From: Armatimonadota bacterium
GTDB lineage: Bacteria > Armatimonadota > Fimbriimonadia > Fimbriimonadales > Fimbriimonadaceae
DNA: 64,000 bases
NCBI GenBank assembly: GCA_018268375.1
Contig: JAFDWS010000003.1
Coordinates: 142,271 to 206,270 of the forward strand
Direction: 5' to 3'
Made by a program: the position numbers and the translations under genes. The notes beneath the pieces are model-generated. The model ran no database searches. It was not told the DNA's origin and was given only the letters and a program-made list of their open reading frames with translations. Positions 45,028 to 53,462 of this stretch are shown in pieces; within the stretch, counting starts at the first letter, position 1; each line of letters begins with the position of its first letter.

Positions 45028-45909
45028 GTGGAAACCCCGCAACTTCCTAAAATCCAGATTCCGAAGACCATCGTTCGCAACGTCGTGCTCGTGCTGGCCG
45101 CCATCTGGCTGTTCGGCACCTTGCGCGGTTGCTGGCAGCAAATTCCGCCTGCCTCGGTGGGCATCCGGTTCAACGCCCGTTCCGGCATCTCCGAAAAGCT
45201 GGTGCGCCCGCAGCTCACTTTCGTCGGGCCGATGGAGCGGCTCATCATCTATCCGACCTCGATGAAGAACGCCAGCTACGTCCGCGCCGCCAAGCAAGGC
45301 GAGCGAGAAGGCGACGACGCCATTCGAGCTTCTACGATCGAAGGCGCGACCCTTCCCGTGGACGTCACCGTGGCCTGGCACGTGGATCCCGCCGAAGCCA
45401 CCGTTGCCTTTCGGAACTTTGGCACGGAGGACATGAACTACATCCAGGAGAACTTCATCCGCTTCATCGCCACCTATGGGGTGAACGCTGTCTCCGGCAT
45501 ACGCTCGATTTTCGACCTCACGGCCAAGGAACGTCAACAGTTCGGGCCGGAGGTCAAAAAGTTCATCCAGCCCCTGCTCAACGAGTACGGCATCGTGGTG
45601 GACGAGGTCTACATCGGCGAGGTCTATCCCGCTGACGAAATCTTGGCCAAGGTGCAAGAACGCGTGAGCAAGCGCAACGAGCTAGAGCTGGCCAAGGTCA
45701 ACTTGGAGAAGGCGCGCATCGACGCCAAGACGATGCTGACCAATGCCGAACGGGACGCGGAAGTGAACCGTCTCAAGGCGCTCCAGGGCGACAAAGCGAT
45801 CGCGCTTCGTAGGCTGGAGCTCAAACGCAAAGCCCTGGACAAGTGGAACGGCAAACCGTCTTTGATCGGCGACGGGACTGTGCCGTTCACCGACATTTCG
45901 GTCCGATGA
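45028..45909 (+). CDS. SPFH/prohibitin-family membrane protein B
   Basis: Protein of 293 residues. An N-terminal transmembrane helix lies at about 15-32. An SPFH domain covers about 40-215 (PPASVGIRFNARSGISEKLV, STIEGATLPVDVTVAWHVDP). A long C-terminal coiled coil (RNELELAKVNLEKARIDAKT) follows. Start GTG at 45028. With its neighbour it likely forms a hetero-oligomeric prohibitin-like complex. No FtsH gene is adjacent. Confidence 0.87.
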   Translation: METPQLPKIQIPKTIVRNVVLVLAAIWLFGTLRGCWQQIPPASVGIRFNARSGISEKLVRPQLTFVGPMERLIIYPTSMKNASYVRAAKQGEREGDDAIRASTIEGATLPVDVTVAWHVDPAEATVAFRNFGTEDMNYIQENFIRFIATYGVNAVSGIRSIFDLTAKERQQFGPEVKKFIQPLLNEYGIVVDEVYIGEVYPADEILAKVQERVSKRNELELAKVNLEKARIDAKTMLTNAERDAEVNRLKALQGDKAIALRRLELKRKALDKWNGKPSLIGDGTVPFTDISVR

Positions 45910-45917
45910 GGGAGTGG

Positions 45918-46448
45918 TCACAACAGGCCGAGGAGGTTCTTGTAAATCGCCTCGGTCTGACTGTCAAACGCCACGAAGATGCCGCGTTCAAGTGATGATC
46001 CCTTATGGGATTTGAGTGTCTCAATGGCGATTTCAGCTGCCAAGTCAGCCGGAAACCTGAACAAGCCCGTGCTGATCGCTGGAAAGGCAATAGACATTAA
46101 AGAGTGGCTCTCAGCGAGGGCCAGTGAAGTCTCGTAGCAACTTTTCAGCGCGCTACGTTCGCCGTGTTCCCCGCCTCGCCAATAGGGGCCGACAGTATGG
46201 ATGATCCACTTCGCGGGAAGACGGTGTCCTGAAGTGATCTTCGCCTGGCCGACTTTGCACCCGCCGAGCTTGAGGCACTCGAGAACGAGCCCCCGCCCGG
46301 CGGCACGGTGGATTGCGCCATCGACCCCGCCGCCACCAAGGAGGCTTGAGTTAGCTGCGTTGACTACTGCGTCCACCGAGAGCTTGGTGATGTCTCCCCG
46401 CCAGACTTCGATGTCGAGCCGACCTGCTAGCCCAGCTTCTTCGTCCAC
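45918..46448 (-). CDS. Macro (ADP-ribose-binding) domain protein
   Basis: Protein of about 176 residues, essentially one macro domain of the O-acetyl-ADP-ribose deacetylase (YmdB/MacroD) type. The motifs are [27 protein letters not shown] and the phosphate loop [15 protein letters not shown]. These bind or hydrolyse ADP-ribose linkages. GTG at 46448 is chosen because GGAAGG lies 7 bases upstream; this overlaps the cysS 3' end by 22 bases. The longer open frame upstream reads through cysS and is not real. Confidence 0.85.
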   Translation of the reverse strand: MDEEAGLAGRLDIEVWRGDITKLSVDAVVNAANSSLLGGGGVDGAIHRAAGRGLVLECLKLGGCKVGQAKITSGHRLPAKWIIHTVGPYWRGGEHGERSALKSCYETSLALAESHSLMSIAFPAISTGLFRFPADLAAEIAIETLKSHKGSSLERGIFVAFDSQTEAIYKNLLGLL

Positions 46449-47908
46449 GTCGTGCCTTCCGGGCTGTCCCGCAACTCGTAGCCGGCCTCGCTGACCTTGT
46501 CGCGGATCGCGTCGGACTGGGCAAAATCCTTCGCGCGCTTCGCGGACGCCCTCTCTTCGATCCAAACTTCGATCGGTTTCCCGTCGATCACAGGCGAGGC
46601 GGTCGGTTCGCCCGTGTCCTTCGAGCGCGGTTGGGGGGAAATACCAAGGAGGCCGTCGACTTTGGTCAGGAACTCCCGTGCGATCGATGCCCGCGCAGAG
46701 TCCAAGCCCTGTTCCCGCAGGATCGTCTTGGCGCCCTCCAGAGCCTTGGCGATGGCCACCGATGTGTTGAGGTCTTCGCACATGGCGTCCAGCGATTCGG
46801 AATAGAGCCGCTCGAGGTCGCGCTTAAAGGCGCTAGAGTCGCCGGAAGCGCCGGTAGGATCCTCGACGCGACGCCAGCACTCCCGAAACCGCTCGACGTT
46901 GCCTTGGGCGTCCTTCAGCCCCTGTAACGTGAAGTTGAACGGCTTTCCATAGGGCACGCTGATCAAGGCATAGCGCACGGCCAGAGGGTCATAGCCTTGT
47001 TCGATGAGGTCGCGCACGGTGTAGAAGTTGCCAGTGCGTTTGGCCATTTTTTCGCCTTCTACCTGTAGGAAGCGGACATGCATCCAGTGGTTCGAGAACG
47101 GTTTGCCGGTGAACGTCTCGCTCTGAGCGATCTCGCACTCGTGGTGGGGGAACATGTTGTCCTCGCCCCCGCTGTGGAGGTCAATGGTGTCGCCTAAATA
47201 AGCGCGCGCCATCGCAGAACATTCGATGTGCCACCCAGGGAAGCCCCAGCCCCAGGGAGAAAACCACTGCATGAGGTGCTTATCGTCCTTTTTCCAGAGC
47301 GCGAAATCGGCTTGTTGGCGCTTGTTGTCGTCCAAGACGACTTCGCGGACAGCCTCCTTCAGCTTGTCCCGCGTGTTGCCGCTGAGCTTGCCGTATTCGT
47401 TGTCCGAGTTGACGTCAAAATAGACGCCGGTTGGCGTCTCGTAGGCATTGCCCTTGTCGATGAGGGCCTCGGTCATCGTGATCTGTTCGCGGACGTGCTG
47501 CGTGGCCCGGGGACGCACGTGCGGCTCGGTCATGTTCAAGTCGCTCCAATCCTTCAGGTAGGCATTGGTGTAGTACTCGGCCAAGTCCCAGATGTTGGAG
47601 AAATGCTCGCCCTCCTTGCTTCGGAGGGCCTTTTCCATGCGGTCTTCGCCTCCAGCATCGGCTACATCGTCCTCGGTCAGATGGCCAACGTCCGTGATGT
47701 TAGTGACCCAAGTGACCCGCCATCCGAGCGCCTTCGCCGTCCTCACGACCAGATCGGCGGGCAGGAACGAGCGGAAGTTGCCGATGTGCGCGTAGCTGTA
47801 GACGGTTGGCCCGCAGGTGTAGAACTTGAGGTGGCCGGGCTCCACCGTGCGGAGCTCCTTCACCTGTCGGCTCATCGTGTCGTACAGCTTAAAGACGCGG
47901 TCGGGCAT
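46427..47908 (-). CDS. cysS: Cysteinyl-tRNA synthetase
   Basis: Class I synthetase of 493 residues. It has [14 protein letters not shown] (HIGH-like signature), zinc ligands in the [12 protein letters not shown] and [10 protein letters not shown] regions, and [11 protein letters not shown] as a KMSKS variant in which Ser-Lys-Ser is replaced by Ala-Lys-Arg. A C-terminal anticodon-binding domain follows. It charges tRNA-Cys. The ATG at 47908 gives the normal length; an in-frame extension to 48016 lacks homology. TACCCT lies 8 bases upstream. The macro-domain gene overlaps its 3' end. Confidence 0.96.
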   Translation of the reverse strand: MPDRVFKLYDTMSRQVKELRTVEPGHLKFYTCGPTVYSYAHIGNFRSFLPADLVVRTAKALGWRVTWVTNITDVGHLTEDDVADAGGEDRMEKALRSKEGEHFSNIWDLAEYYTNAYLKDWSDLNMTEPHVRPRATQHVREQITMTEALIDKGNAYETPTGVYFDVNSDNEYGKLSGNTRDKLKEAVREVVLDDNKRQQADFALWKKDDKHLMQWFSPWGWGFPGWHIECSAMARAYLGDTIDLHSGGEDNMFPHHECEIAQSETFTGKPFSNHWMHVRFLQVEGEKMAKRTGNFYTVRDLIEQGYDPLAVRYALISVPYGKPFNFTLQGLKDAQGNVERFRECWRRVEDPTGASGDSSAFKRDLERLYSESLDAMCEDLNTSVAIAKALEGAKTILREQGLDSARASIAREFLTKVDGLLGISPQPRSKDTGEPTASPVIDGKPIEVWIEERASAKRAKDFAQSDAIRDKVSEAGYELRDSPEGTTWTKKLG

Positions 47909-47994
47909 TGCTCCAGAGGGTACCGTCGCCAGAACTTGGGGCAGGGACTGGCTTGCTGTGTTCCTCTTGGCCACAACCGGGCGTATCAGGACAC

Positions 47995-48516
47995 ATGAAG
48001 AGCGCAAAAGGAACATTGGCCCTCGGCGCCACCGCCTTGATGGTATGTGCCTTCGCCCAGCAGAGCCAGGACTACGTCGCCAGCATCGTTGGCAAGCCCT
48101 ACCTGCTCATTCAACGCATTGGTCAGCTTGACAACCTGGCAAGGGACGCCCGGTTCACCAAGGATCGCACCGACATTTATGCGATCGTTACCGTCAACGG
48201 CGTGAAGACCGAAACACGCCCGGCCTCAAGTGACGATGCTTGGCCCAACTGGGAGATTCCCCTGGACGACCACACCCGCCTCTCCCATGTACACGTCCGC
48301 ATCATGGACGCCGACCGAGGCTTGGACAAGAACGCCGACCAAGGCGACATCAACCCCCTGGGCGGCGAGAAAGACCTTGATTTCACGTACGACCGAGAAA
48401 CGGGCCTCCTAAGCGGGGACCTCTACGGGCGGACGAACCAGATCCTCGAACGCATCGGGGCGGGAGACAACGACGCTTGTAGGATTCGGCTCGGCGTGAT
48501 GAAAGTCAGACTTTAA
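47995..48516 (+). CDS. Secreted hypothetical protein
   Basis: Protein of 173 residues with a signal peptide (about 1-21, LALGATALMVCAFAQ). The mature part is beta-rich, with RTDIYAIVTVNGVKTETRP, SHVHVRIMDADRGLDKN and DLDFTYDRETGLLSGD. The spacing of Asp residues resembles a C2-like or Ca-binding beta sandwich. Function unknown. Convergent to nothing; it ends at the terminator 48577-48620. Confidence 0.7.
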   Translation: MKSAKGTLALGATALMVCAFAQQSQDYVASIVGKPYLLIQRIGQLDNLARDARFTKDRTDIYAIVTVNGVKTETRPASSDDAWPNWEIPLDDHTRLSHVHVRIMDADRGLDKNADQGDINPLGGEKDLDFTYDRETGLLSGDLYGRTNQILERIGAGDNDACRIRLGVMKVRL

Positions 48517-48576
48517 CGACAATGGCGTGCACTCGTTTGCACAAGGAGCTTGCTCGTGAGTCCGCCGGATCAGCCA

Positions 48577-48620
48577 TAGGGCCCCGACCAGTGACAGGTG
48601 ATTGCCTGAGGTCGGGGCCC
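48577..48620 (+). terminator. Rho-independent terminator
   Basis: Twelve-bp stem AGGGCCCCGACC / GGTCGGGGCCCT enclosing a smaller CAGG...CCTG hairpin. It is followed by TTCCGTCTTT, 61 bases after the secreted-protein gene. Confidence 0.85.
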
Positions 48621-48648
48621 TTTCCGTCTTTGCCATACTCCAGGCGAC

Positions 48649-50520
48649 GTGAAGCCGGACGAGTACAAGGGTTGGGTCGAGCGCTATGGACGGCTGGCGC
48701 TGGAGGATTCGGTAGCGTATGAACGCTCGGTTAGCCTGTGGCTGGCCGTTGGAACACTCTTCTATGTCTGTTGCTTGACGGCGAGCCTCGTCTTGTTATG
48801 CTTGACCGCGCTAGCGATTCGTGCGGGCACTATTGGCAGTCTCTGGCGCTTGGGGCTGATAGGAGGCGTCTTGTTTTATGCCCTCGTGCGATCCCTCCTT
48901 GTCAGGCTCGAGCCGCCCGTTGGCCGCATCCTGACAATGAAGGAGGCTCCACGCCTGTTTGAAGAGTTGGATCGGGTCCGCGAGCGTATCAATTGTCCTC
49001 GGGTTCACTCCGTAGTGCTCGTTACTGGGGTGACGGCGTTCGCGGCCATTTCCACCAGATTCGGCCCCTTCGGGCGTCGCCTCCATGTTGGAATCGGCGT
49101 TCCCTTGCTGGCGATGATGCCCACGGATCAGTTCCTTGCCGTGCAGGCCCACGAACTGGGCCATCATGCTCGGCGGCACACGGTCATGGGCACCAAGACC
49201 GCAATAGCGTTCCAAATTTGGCAGGAGACGGTGCGGAGCCTCTCAAAGATCCGGAGCGTCACCGTCACGCCGATCGCTTCCTTCGCGCGTTGGTACTTGC
49301 CCCGACTGGACGCGGTTACAGTGGCCGTCAGAAAGAGACATGAATTTGAGGCAGACGCGACCGCTAAGGAACTCAAAGGAGAGGCTGCGGCAGGCGCGTT
49401 GGTCAGGCTGACTGCCGACGAAGACGTCCGCTTGAAGCGTTACTTCTCTGAGCTCAGGTCGATGCCGCGTCAGTTGCCAACACCGCCTTCAGATTACTTT
49501 GAGCGCATGCAACAAATCGCACAAGGAGGCTCAACAGAGGGTGTCGCAGACCAGTTGACAAAGGAGTTAAGGCTCAGGAGCGAGTTCGACAGTTCCCATC
49601 CTTCCCTTTCCGAGCGTTTAAGGGCACTCGGGGTTTCTTGCGAACCTGACGACGGGGTTGCCGTCGAGAATTTAGTCGAGAAGTTTGCAGGGCCACCGGA
49701 CTCCATTGCGGGCGAGGATCTTTTGGGCGACAGTTGGCCTTCAATCCGGTCAGAGCTCGACGAGTTCTGGCGCGAACAAGCAAGCGATTGGTGGGCGGAA
49801 GAGCGACGCACGCAAAAGGAGGCCGAGGCGGCGCTGGCGGAGAAGGCTTCGAACGATCCGCTCGACATTGCTCGGGCACTTTGGGAAGTCAGCGGCCCCG
49901 AGGCAGCCTGGGATGAACTTTCGCAGGCTCTGAAAGCGAACCCTTCGGACCCGGAGACTCGCTTTGCCACGGGCTCCTGCGCCGTGCAGACCGGGAGGAG
50001 CGAAGGCGTAGAACTGCTGAGAAGCCTGCTCAATGACCCTCACTACAGAGTCGGCGCGTTACGGTTACTCTACGAGTATTTCCGGCAGGCAGGAATGGCG
50101 GACGACGCGAACGAGACCTATGAGGCTCTGATGGCCACCGAGGTTCCCAGTGAGCCGGCAGCTCAGATCCTCACACAAAAGGACAGCCTGTCTCCACGAG
50201 AACTCAGCGACGACGAACGGGAGGGTCTTGCCCGTGTCGCGGCCAAGGTGCCGGGCCTGCTTCGCGCATACGCCTTCGATCGCAGATCGCCTGGTGGTAC
50301 AGGCATTGGCTCAGGTCTCGCCCTCGTGTTCAAGCCGCCTCTCTTTGTCCCACACGAGAGTGACTTTTGCAACGAGACCGCATCCAAGGTCTCGCAGGTC
50401 ACCAGCTTCGGAAAGGGGGTGACGTGGTGGATCCTTATGGAAGGCGGTGCCACCGCCAAGTGGGTCAAACGCAAGAAGGAGTTGACGCCGTGGACTCCCG
50501 ATAAGGCGCCAACCGAGTAA
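48649..50520 (+). CDS. M48 family zinc metallopeptidase with TPR-like C-terminus
   Basis: Protein of 623 residues. Two transmembrane segments lie at about 29-60 and 64-85. The M48 peptidase domain covers about 95-320, with the zinc motif HELGHHAR and the third ligand in RKRHEFEADATA. A C-terminal helical region (about 395-500) has TPR-like segments (ALWEVSGPEAAWDELSQALK). Membrane M48 proteases (HtpX/Ste24-like) degrade misfolded membrane proteins. Start GTG at 48649, with CATACT ending 10 bases upstream. Confidence 0.88.
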   Translation: MKPDEYKGWVERYGRLALEDSVAYERSVSLWLAVGTLFYVCCLTASLVLLCLTALAIRAGTIGSLWRLGLIGGVLFYALVRSLLVRLEPPVGRILTMKEAPRLFEELDRVRERINCPRVHSVVLVTGVTAFAAISTRFGPFGRRLHVGIGVPLLAMMPTDQFLAVQAHELGHHARRHTVMGTKTAIAFQIWQETVRSLSKIRSVTVTPIASFARWYLPRLDAVTVAVRKRHEFEADATAKELKGEAAAGALVRLTADEDVRLKRYFSELRSMPRQLPTPPSDYFERMQQIAQGGSTEGVADQLTKELRLRSEFDSSHPSLSERLRALGVSCEPDDGVAVENLVEKFAGPPDSIAGEDLLGDSWPSIRSELDEFWREQASDWWAEERRTQKEAEAALAEKASNDPLDIARALWEVSGPEAAWDELSQALKANPSDPETRFATGSCAVQTGRSEGVELLRSLLNDPHYRVGALRLLYEYFRQAGMADDANETYEALMATEVPSEPAAQILTQKDSLSPRELSDDEREGLARVAAKVPGLLRAYAFDRRSPGGTGIGSGLALVFKPPLFVPHESDFCNETASKVSQVTSFGKGVTWWILMEGGATAKWVKRKKELTPWTPDKAPTE

Positions 50521-50529
50521 GACAAGGAC

Positions 50530-50555
50530 GGCGCCCTTCACCGGTGAAGGACGCC
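50530..50555. terminator. Bidirectional stem-loop terminator candidate
   Basis: Twelve-bp, nearly perfect inverted repeat GGCGCCCTTCAC / GTGAAGGACGCC (one mismatch) centred on CACCGGTG. On the minus strand it is followed by TCCTTGTCTT, and on the plus strand by a T6 run about 17 bases later. It could end both the M48 transcript and the riboswitch transcript. Confidence 0.6.
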
Positions 50556-50586
50556 GCCACGAAGGAGCGAGGTTTTTTGAGCCGCT

Positions 50587-50784
50587 CTACCCCGACTGGC
50601 CCCAGTGGTGACAAAAGGCCGTCGCGCTCGACCGACTCGCAGGAGGTTCATGGGTACTGGCCCGCGCGCCTTGCGGCCCGCAGGGATCGTTCAGTGCCTT
50701 GGATGGCGCAACACCTCTGCGCACGACGCAAGACGCTCCGCTCTCGCGGAGGCCAAGGACGGACGCGGTAGGCGTGCAAATCAC
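50587..50784 (-). CDS. Short ORF downstream of the c-di-AMP riboswitch (doubtful)
   Basis: Open frame of 65 residues starting with GTG at 50784, 4-7 bases after GGAGGAG, immediately downstream of the riboswitch aptamer. It contains four cysteines (CTPT, SCVV, PCGPQ, FCHH) and is Arg/Ser/Ala-rich, with no recognised domain. The composition resembles random GC-rich reading, so this may be the decayed remnant of the regulated gene or not a gene at all. Its interest comes from its position. Confidence 0.25.
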   Translation of the reverse strand: MICTPTASVLGLRESGASCVVRRGVAPSKALNDPCGPQGARASTHEPPASRSSATAFCHHWGQSG

Positions 50785-50789
50785 TCGAC

Positions 50790-50957
50790 TCCTCCTCCGG
50801 ACTTACGCCCGGTTCTTGCATAGGCCTGCGAAGTTAGCTGCCGGGTTAGGGCCAAGAACCACCCTTCCCGATAAAGATCGGGATTCACCCCAGTAACGGG
50901 TCCCCCGCTCCCGGTTTCCCGAGATTAGGCCTTGGAATCGGCGGCACAAGTGCCGCC
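50790..50957 (-). ncRNA. c-di-AMP riboswitch (ydaO-yuaA leader)
   Basis: Read on the minus strand, the region shows the conserved ydaO/yuaA blocks in order: GAGCGGGGGACCC, ACTGGGGTGAATCCCG, GGGAAGGGTGG, CCCTAACCCGGCAGCTAAC and TTCGCAGGC. A GGCGGCACTTGTGCCGCC hairpin lies at the 5' end and a CCGG...CCGG hairpin near the 3' end. TATAAT at 50965-50970 would start transcription at the aptamer's first base. These RNAs bind cyclic di-AMP and usually turn off cell-wall or potassium-transport genes. No such gene lies downstream here. Confidence 0.88.
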
Positions 50958-50964
50958 ACAAAAG

Positions 50965-50970
50965 ATTATA
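50965..50970 (-). promoter_or_regulatory. -10 element (TATAAT) of the riboswitch transcript
   Basis: Consensus TATAAT on the minus strand, 7 bases before the first hairpin of the aptamer. No clear -35. Confidence 0.65.
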
Positions 50971-51019
50971 CACCTCTTTCCCCCAATTCGTGCCCGAGAT
51001 TTTCGAAAGCCCCAAGGTG

Positions 51020-51025
51020 TATAAG
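51020..51025 (+). promoter_or_regulatory. -10 element (TATAAG) for the ABC transporter operon
   Basis: TATAAG ends 7 bases before the GTG start at 51033. No Shine-Dalgarno sequence, consistent with a leaderless mRNA. Confidence 0.45.
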
Positions 51026-51032
51026 CACACCG

Positions 51033-53462
51033 GTGAGGCGGGTCACAGCCAGTTTCGCAATCGGCTTCGGGCTCCTTCTTGTCGCATCTTGTCAGCCTCA
51101 AAGAGACTCTCAAGTCGTGCACCTCCTTGTCTGGGGTGTCAACCTCGGCCCGAACGACAAGGGGCAGACCGACGTCTTTCGCGAGTTCGAACGCCGCAAC
51201 CCGGGCATCAAAGTCGACACCCTCATGATGGGCTCCGGGGGCATGAACCCCCAGAAGTTGATGACCGCCATCGTCGGGGACGTGCCGCCCGACGTCGTCT
51301 ACCAAGACCGGTTCACCCTCGCCGATTGGGCTTCGCGGGGCGCCTTTCGCCAACTCGACGACCTCATTGAGCGGGACAAGAAGACCGACCCCCTCACCCC
51401 CACCCCAGACCAATATTTCGCAGCCACTTGGGAAGAGGCAACCTACGAAGGCAAGGTCTACGGCGTTCCCTGGATGGCTGACGACCGCATCTTGGTCTGG
51501 AACAAGGACGCCTTTCGGGCTCGTCGTGCCGAACTTGTCAAGGCTGGCCTCGACCCTGACCGTCCGCCTCGGACATGGTCGGAAGTGCTCGCCTACAGCA
51601 AGGCATTGACCGAGTTCAACGCCGACGGAACGCTCAAACGGGCGGGCTTCATCCCGAACTTCGGCAATGCCTGGTTCTACATGTTCGCGGCCCAAAACGA
51701 GGCGCGGCTCATGAGCCGCGATGGTCGGACTTGCACCCTCGACAATCCGGAGTCCGCTGAGGCCATGGAGTTTATGGCCGCCTGCTACAAGATCCTGGGC
51801 GGCATCGAGAACGCCGACCGATACCAGTCCACTTTCCGCGGCGAATCAAACGATGCCTTTTTCACCGGCCAGGTGGCGATGAAGATCGACGGTGACTGGT
51901 CGCTCGCCGGGATCGCCCGTTATGCCCCGACCTTGGACTTTGGAGCCGCTCCTCCTCCCGTGCCCGACGACCGCTTCCATCGCCGTGGCCGCTTCCAATC
52001 TGTCAAGGACATTTACACGACTTGGGCGGGCGGCTTTGCCTATTGCATTCCTCGCGGCGCACGTCACGCCGAAGCCGCTTGGAAGTTCATCAAGTGGGTC
52101 ACGAGCACAGAAGGCCGGATGATGGAAGTGCGTCGGCAGGACGACCTTAACCGCGCCCGAGGCCAGATGACCTTCCCCAGGCTCACGGCCCAGATCGCGA
52201 CCAACGAACAGAGCCTGAGGGAGTTTCTCCCCAAGAACCCCCGCCTCGCCGCCGCTGTCCTCTGGCACTTCGACCTCCTGCCGACCGCCAAAGTCAGGCC
52301 CGTCTCTCTCGCGAGCAAGGTGCTCTGGGACGAATCGAACCGCGCTGGCGACAACATCCTTCGCGGCACCAGCACCGTCCACGGGGCGCTCAAGGAAGCT
52401 CAAGACAGTGTTCAGCGAGTGCTCGACGAGCACTACCAACAAGAGCGGTACCCCGTTGCCGACCTCCGCACTCTCGCTATCGTTGGTGCAGGTGTCCTCC
52501 CTAGTCTGTGCCTAGGGATGTGGGCGGTTGGGAGACGTCGGCTCGGCCCGATGGCGCGCAAGGAGGCCACGTGGGGCTACGCTTTCGTCTCGCCTTGGGT
52601 CGTCGGCTTCCTCGTCTTCACCCTCGGCCCCATGCTCGTCTCGATCGTCCTGAGCTTCACCCATTACAACGTGTTGCAACCAGCGCACTGGGTCGGCTGG
52701 AAGAACTACACAGACGTCGTCGTGGCCGACAACGCGCTTGTGACCAAGGCCTTCGCCAACGCTCTCACCATGGCCGTCGTCGGCGTCCCTCTCGGTATCG
52801 TCACCGGCCTCAGCCTCGCCTTGCTCCTGAACGCGACAAACCGAGGCAAGGCGTTCTTTCGCACGATGTTCTATCTGCCCACGATCGTCCCCGGCGTGGC
52901 CACCATCGTGCTCTGGAAGTGGATCCTCAGCCCCGACCCGAAACTCGGGCTCCTCAATGCGGTCTGGGCTGCTACCATCACTCCCGTCTTCGGCGTCCCC
53001 GGCCCGGGCTGGCTCGCCAGCGAGGCATGGGCCAAGCCTGGCCTCATCCTGATGAGCCTCGCCGGAGCGAGCGGCGGCGTCATCATTTGGCTCGCCGGGC
53101 TCAAGGGCGTCCCCAACGAACTCTACGAGGCCTCCTCGCTCGACGGGGCCAATCCTTGGCGGCAATTCTGGACCGTCACCCTGCCCCAGCTCAGCCCCCT
53201 CGTCTTCTTCAACGTCGTGACCGGCTTCATCGGCTCAATCCAGGTCTTCGACAGCATCTATGTCTCCACCGGTGGCTACGGCGCGGGCCCCGGCGACTCC
53301 CTCCTCGTCCCCGTCTACCACCTGTTCCAGAACGCCTTCGCCTATTTCCGCATGGGCTATGCCTCGGCCCTCGCCTGGGTGGTGTTCTTCGTCGTCATGG
53401 CCTTCACCGCCGTCCAGTTTTGGCTTGGGCGGCACACCGTGCACTACGAGGTGGACGATTGA
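51033..53462 (+). CDS. Sugar ABC transporter: substrate-binding protein fused to MalF-type permease
   Basis: Protein of 809 residues combining two normally separate subunits. Residues ~1-460 are a family 1 solute-binding lipoprotein: lipobox VASC with Cys20, then HLLVWGVNLGPNDKG, GDVPPDVVYQDRF and AMKIDGDWSLAG. A transmembrane helix at about 475-495 links it to a MalF/UgpA-type permease (about 510-800) with six hydrophobic segments. The permease carries the EAA loop EASSLDGANPWRQFWTVTLP that contacts the ATPase. It probably imports an oligosaccharide or glycerol derivative. The start is GTG at 51033. The downstream gene overlaps by TTGA. No ATPase gene is in the window. Confidence 0.9.
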   Translation: MRRVTASFAIGFGLLLVASCQPQRDSQVVHLLVWGVNLGPNDKGQTDVFREFERRNPGIKVDTLMMGSGGMNPQKLMTAIVGDVPPDVVYQDRFTLADWASRGAFRQLDDLIERDKKTDPLTPTPDQYFAATWEEATYEGKVYGVPWMADDRILVWNKDAFRARRAELVKAGLDPDRPPRTWSEVLAYSKALTEFNADGTLKRAGFIPNFGNAWFYMFAAQNEARLMSRDGRTCTLDNPESAEAMEFMAACYKILGGIENADRYQSTFRGESNDAFFTGQVAMKIDGDWSLAGIARYAPTLDFGAAPPPVPDDRFHRRGRFQSVKDIYTTWAGGFAYCIPRGARHAEAAWKFIKWVTSTEGRMMEVRRQDDLNRARGQMTFPRLTAQIATNEQSLREFLPKNPRLAAAVLWHFDLLPTAKVRPVSLASKVLWDESNRAGDNILRGTSTVHGALKEAQDSVQRVLDEHYQQERYPVADLRTLAIVGAGVLPSLCLGMWAVGRRRLGPMARKEATWGYAFVSPWVVGFLVFTLGPMLVSIVLSFTHYNVLQPAHWVGWKNYTDVVVADNALVTKAFANALTMAVVGVPLGIVTGLSLALLLNATNRGKAFFRTMFYLPTIVPGVATIVLWKWILSPDPKLGLLNAVWAATITPVFGVPGPGWLASEAWAKPGLILMSLAGASGGVIIWLAGLKGVPNELYEASSLDGANPWRQFWTVTLPQLSPLVFFNVVTGFIGSIQVFDSIYVSTGGYGAGPGDSLLVPVYHLFQNAFAYFRMGYASALAWVVFFVVMAFTAVQFWLGRHTVHYEVDD

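Larger units (their letters stand above)
50521..51032. other. Long non-coding gap with riboswitch and divergent promoters
   Basis: No convincing protein gene. From left to right it contains a stem-loop (50530-50555), about 225 bases with only a weak minus-strand ORF, a c-di-AMP riboswitch on the minus strand with its -10 box, and the -10 of the plus-strand ABC transporter gene. Confidence 0.8.

Noticed and set aside
46449..46781. N-terminal extension of the macro-domain protein
   Set aside because: It reads cysS in another frame, is Arg/Gly-rich with no homology, and a GTG with Shine-Dalgarno exists at 46448.
50521..51032. RNase P RNA, SRP RNA or tmRNA in the long gap
   Set aside because: The conserved cores of those RNAs are absent. 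The conserved blocks fit the c-di-AMP riboswitch on the minus strand instead.
52508..53458. Long Arg/Pro/His-rich open frame leading into the second permease
   Set aside because: It is an alternate frame of the SBP-permease fusion gene with no domain match. The real start is the TTG at 53459.
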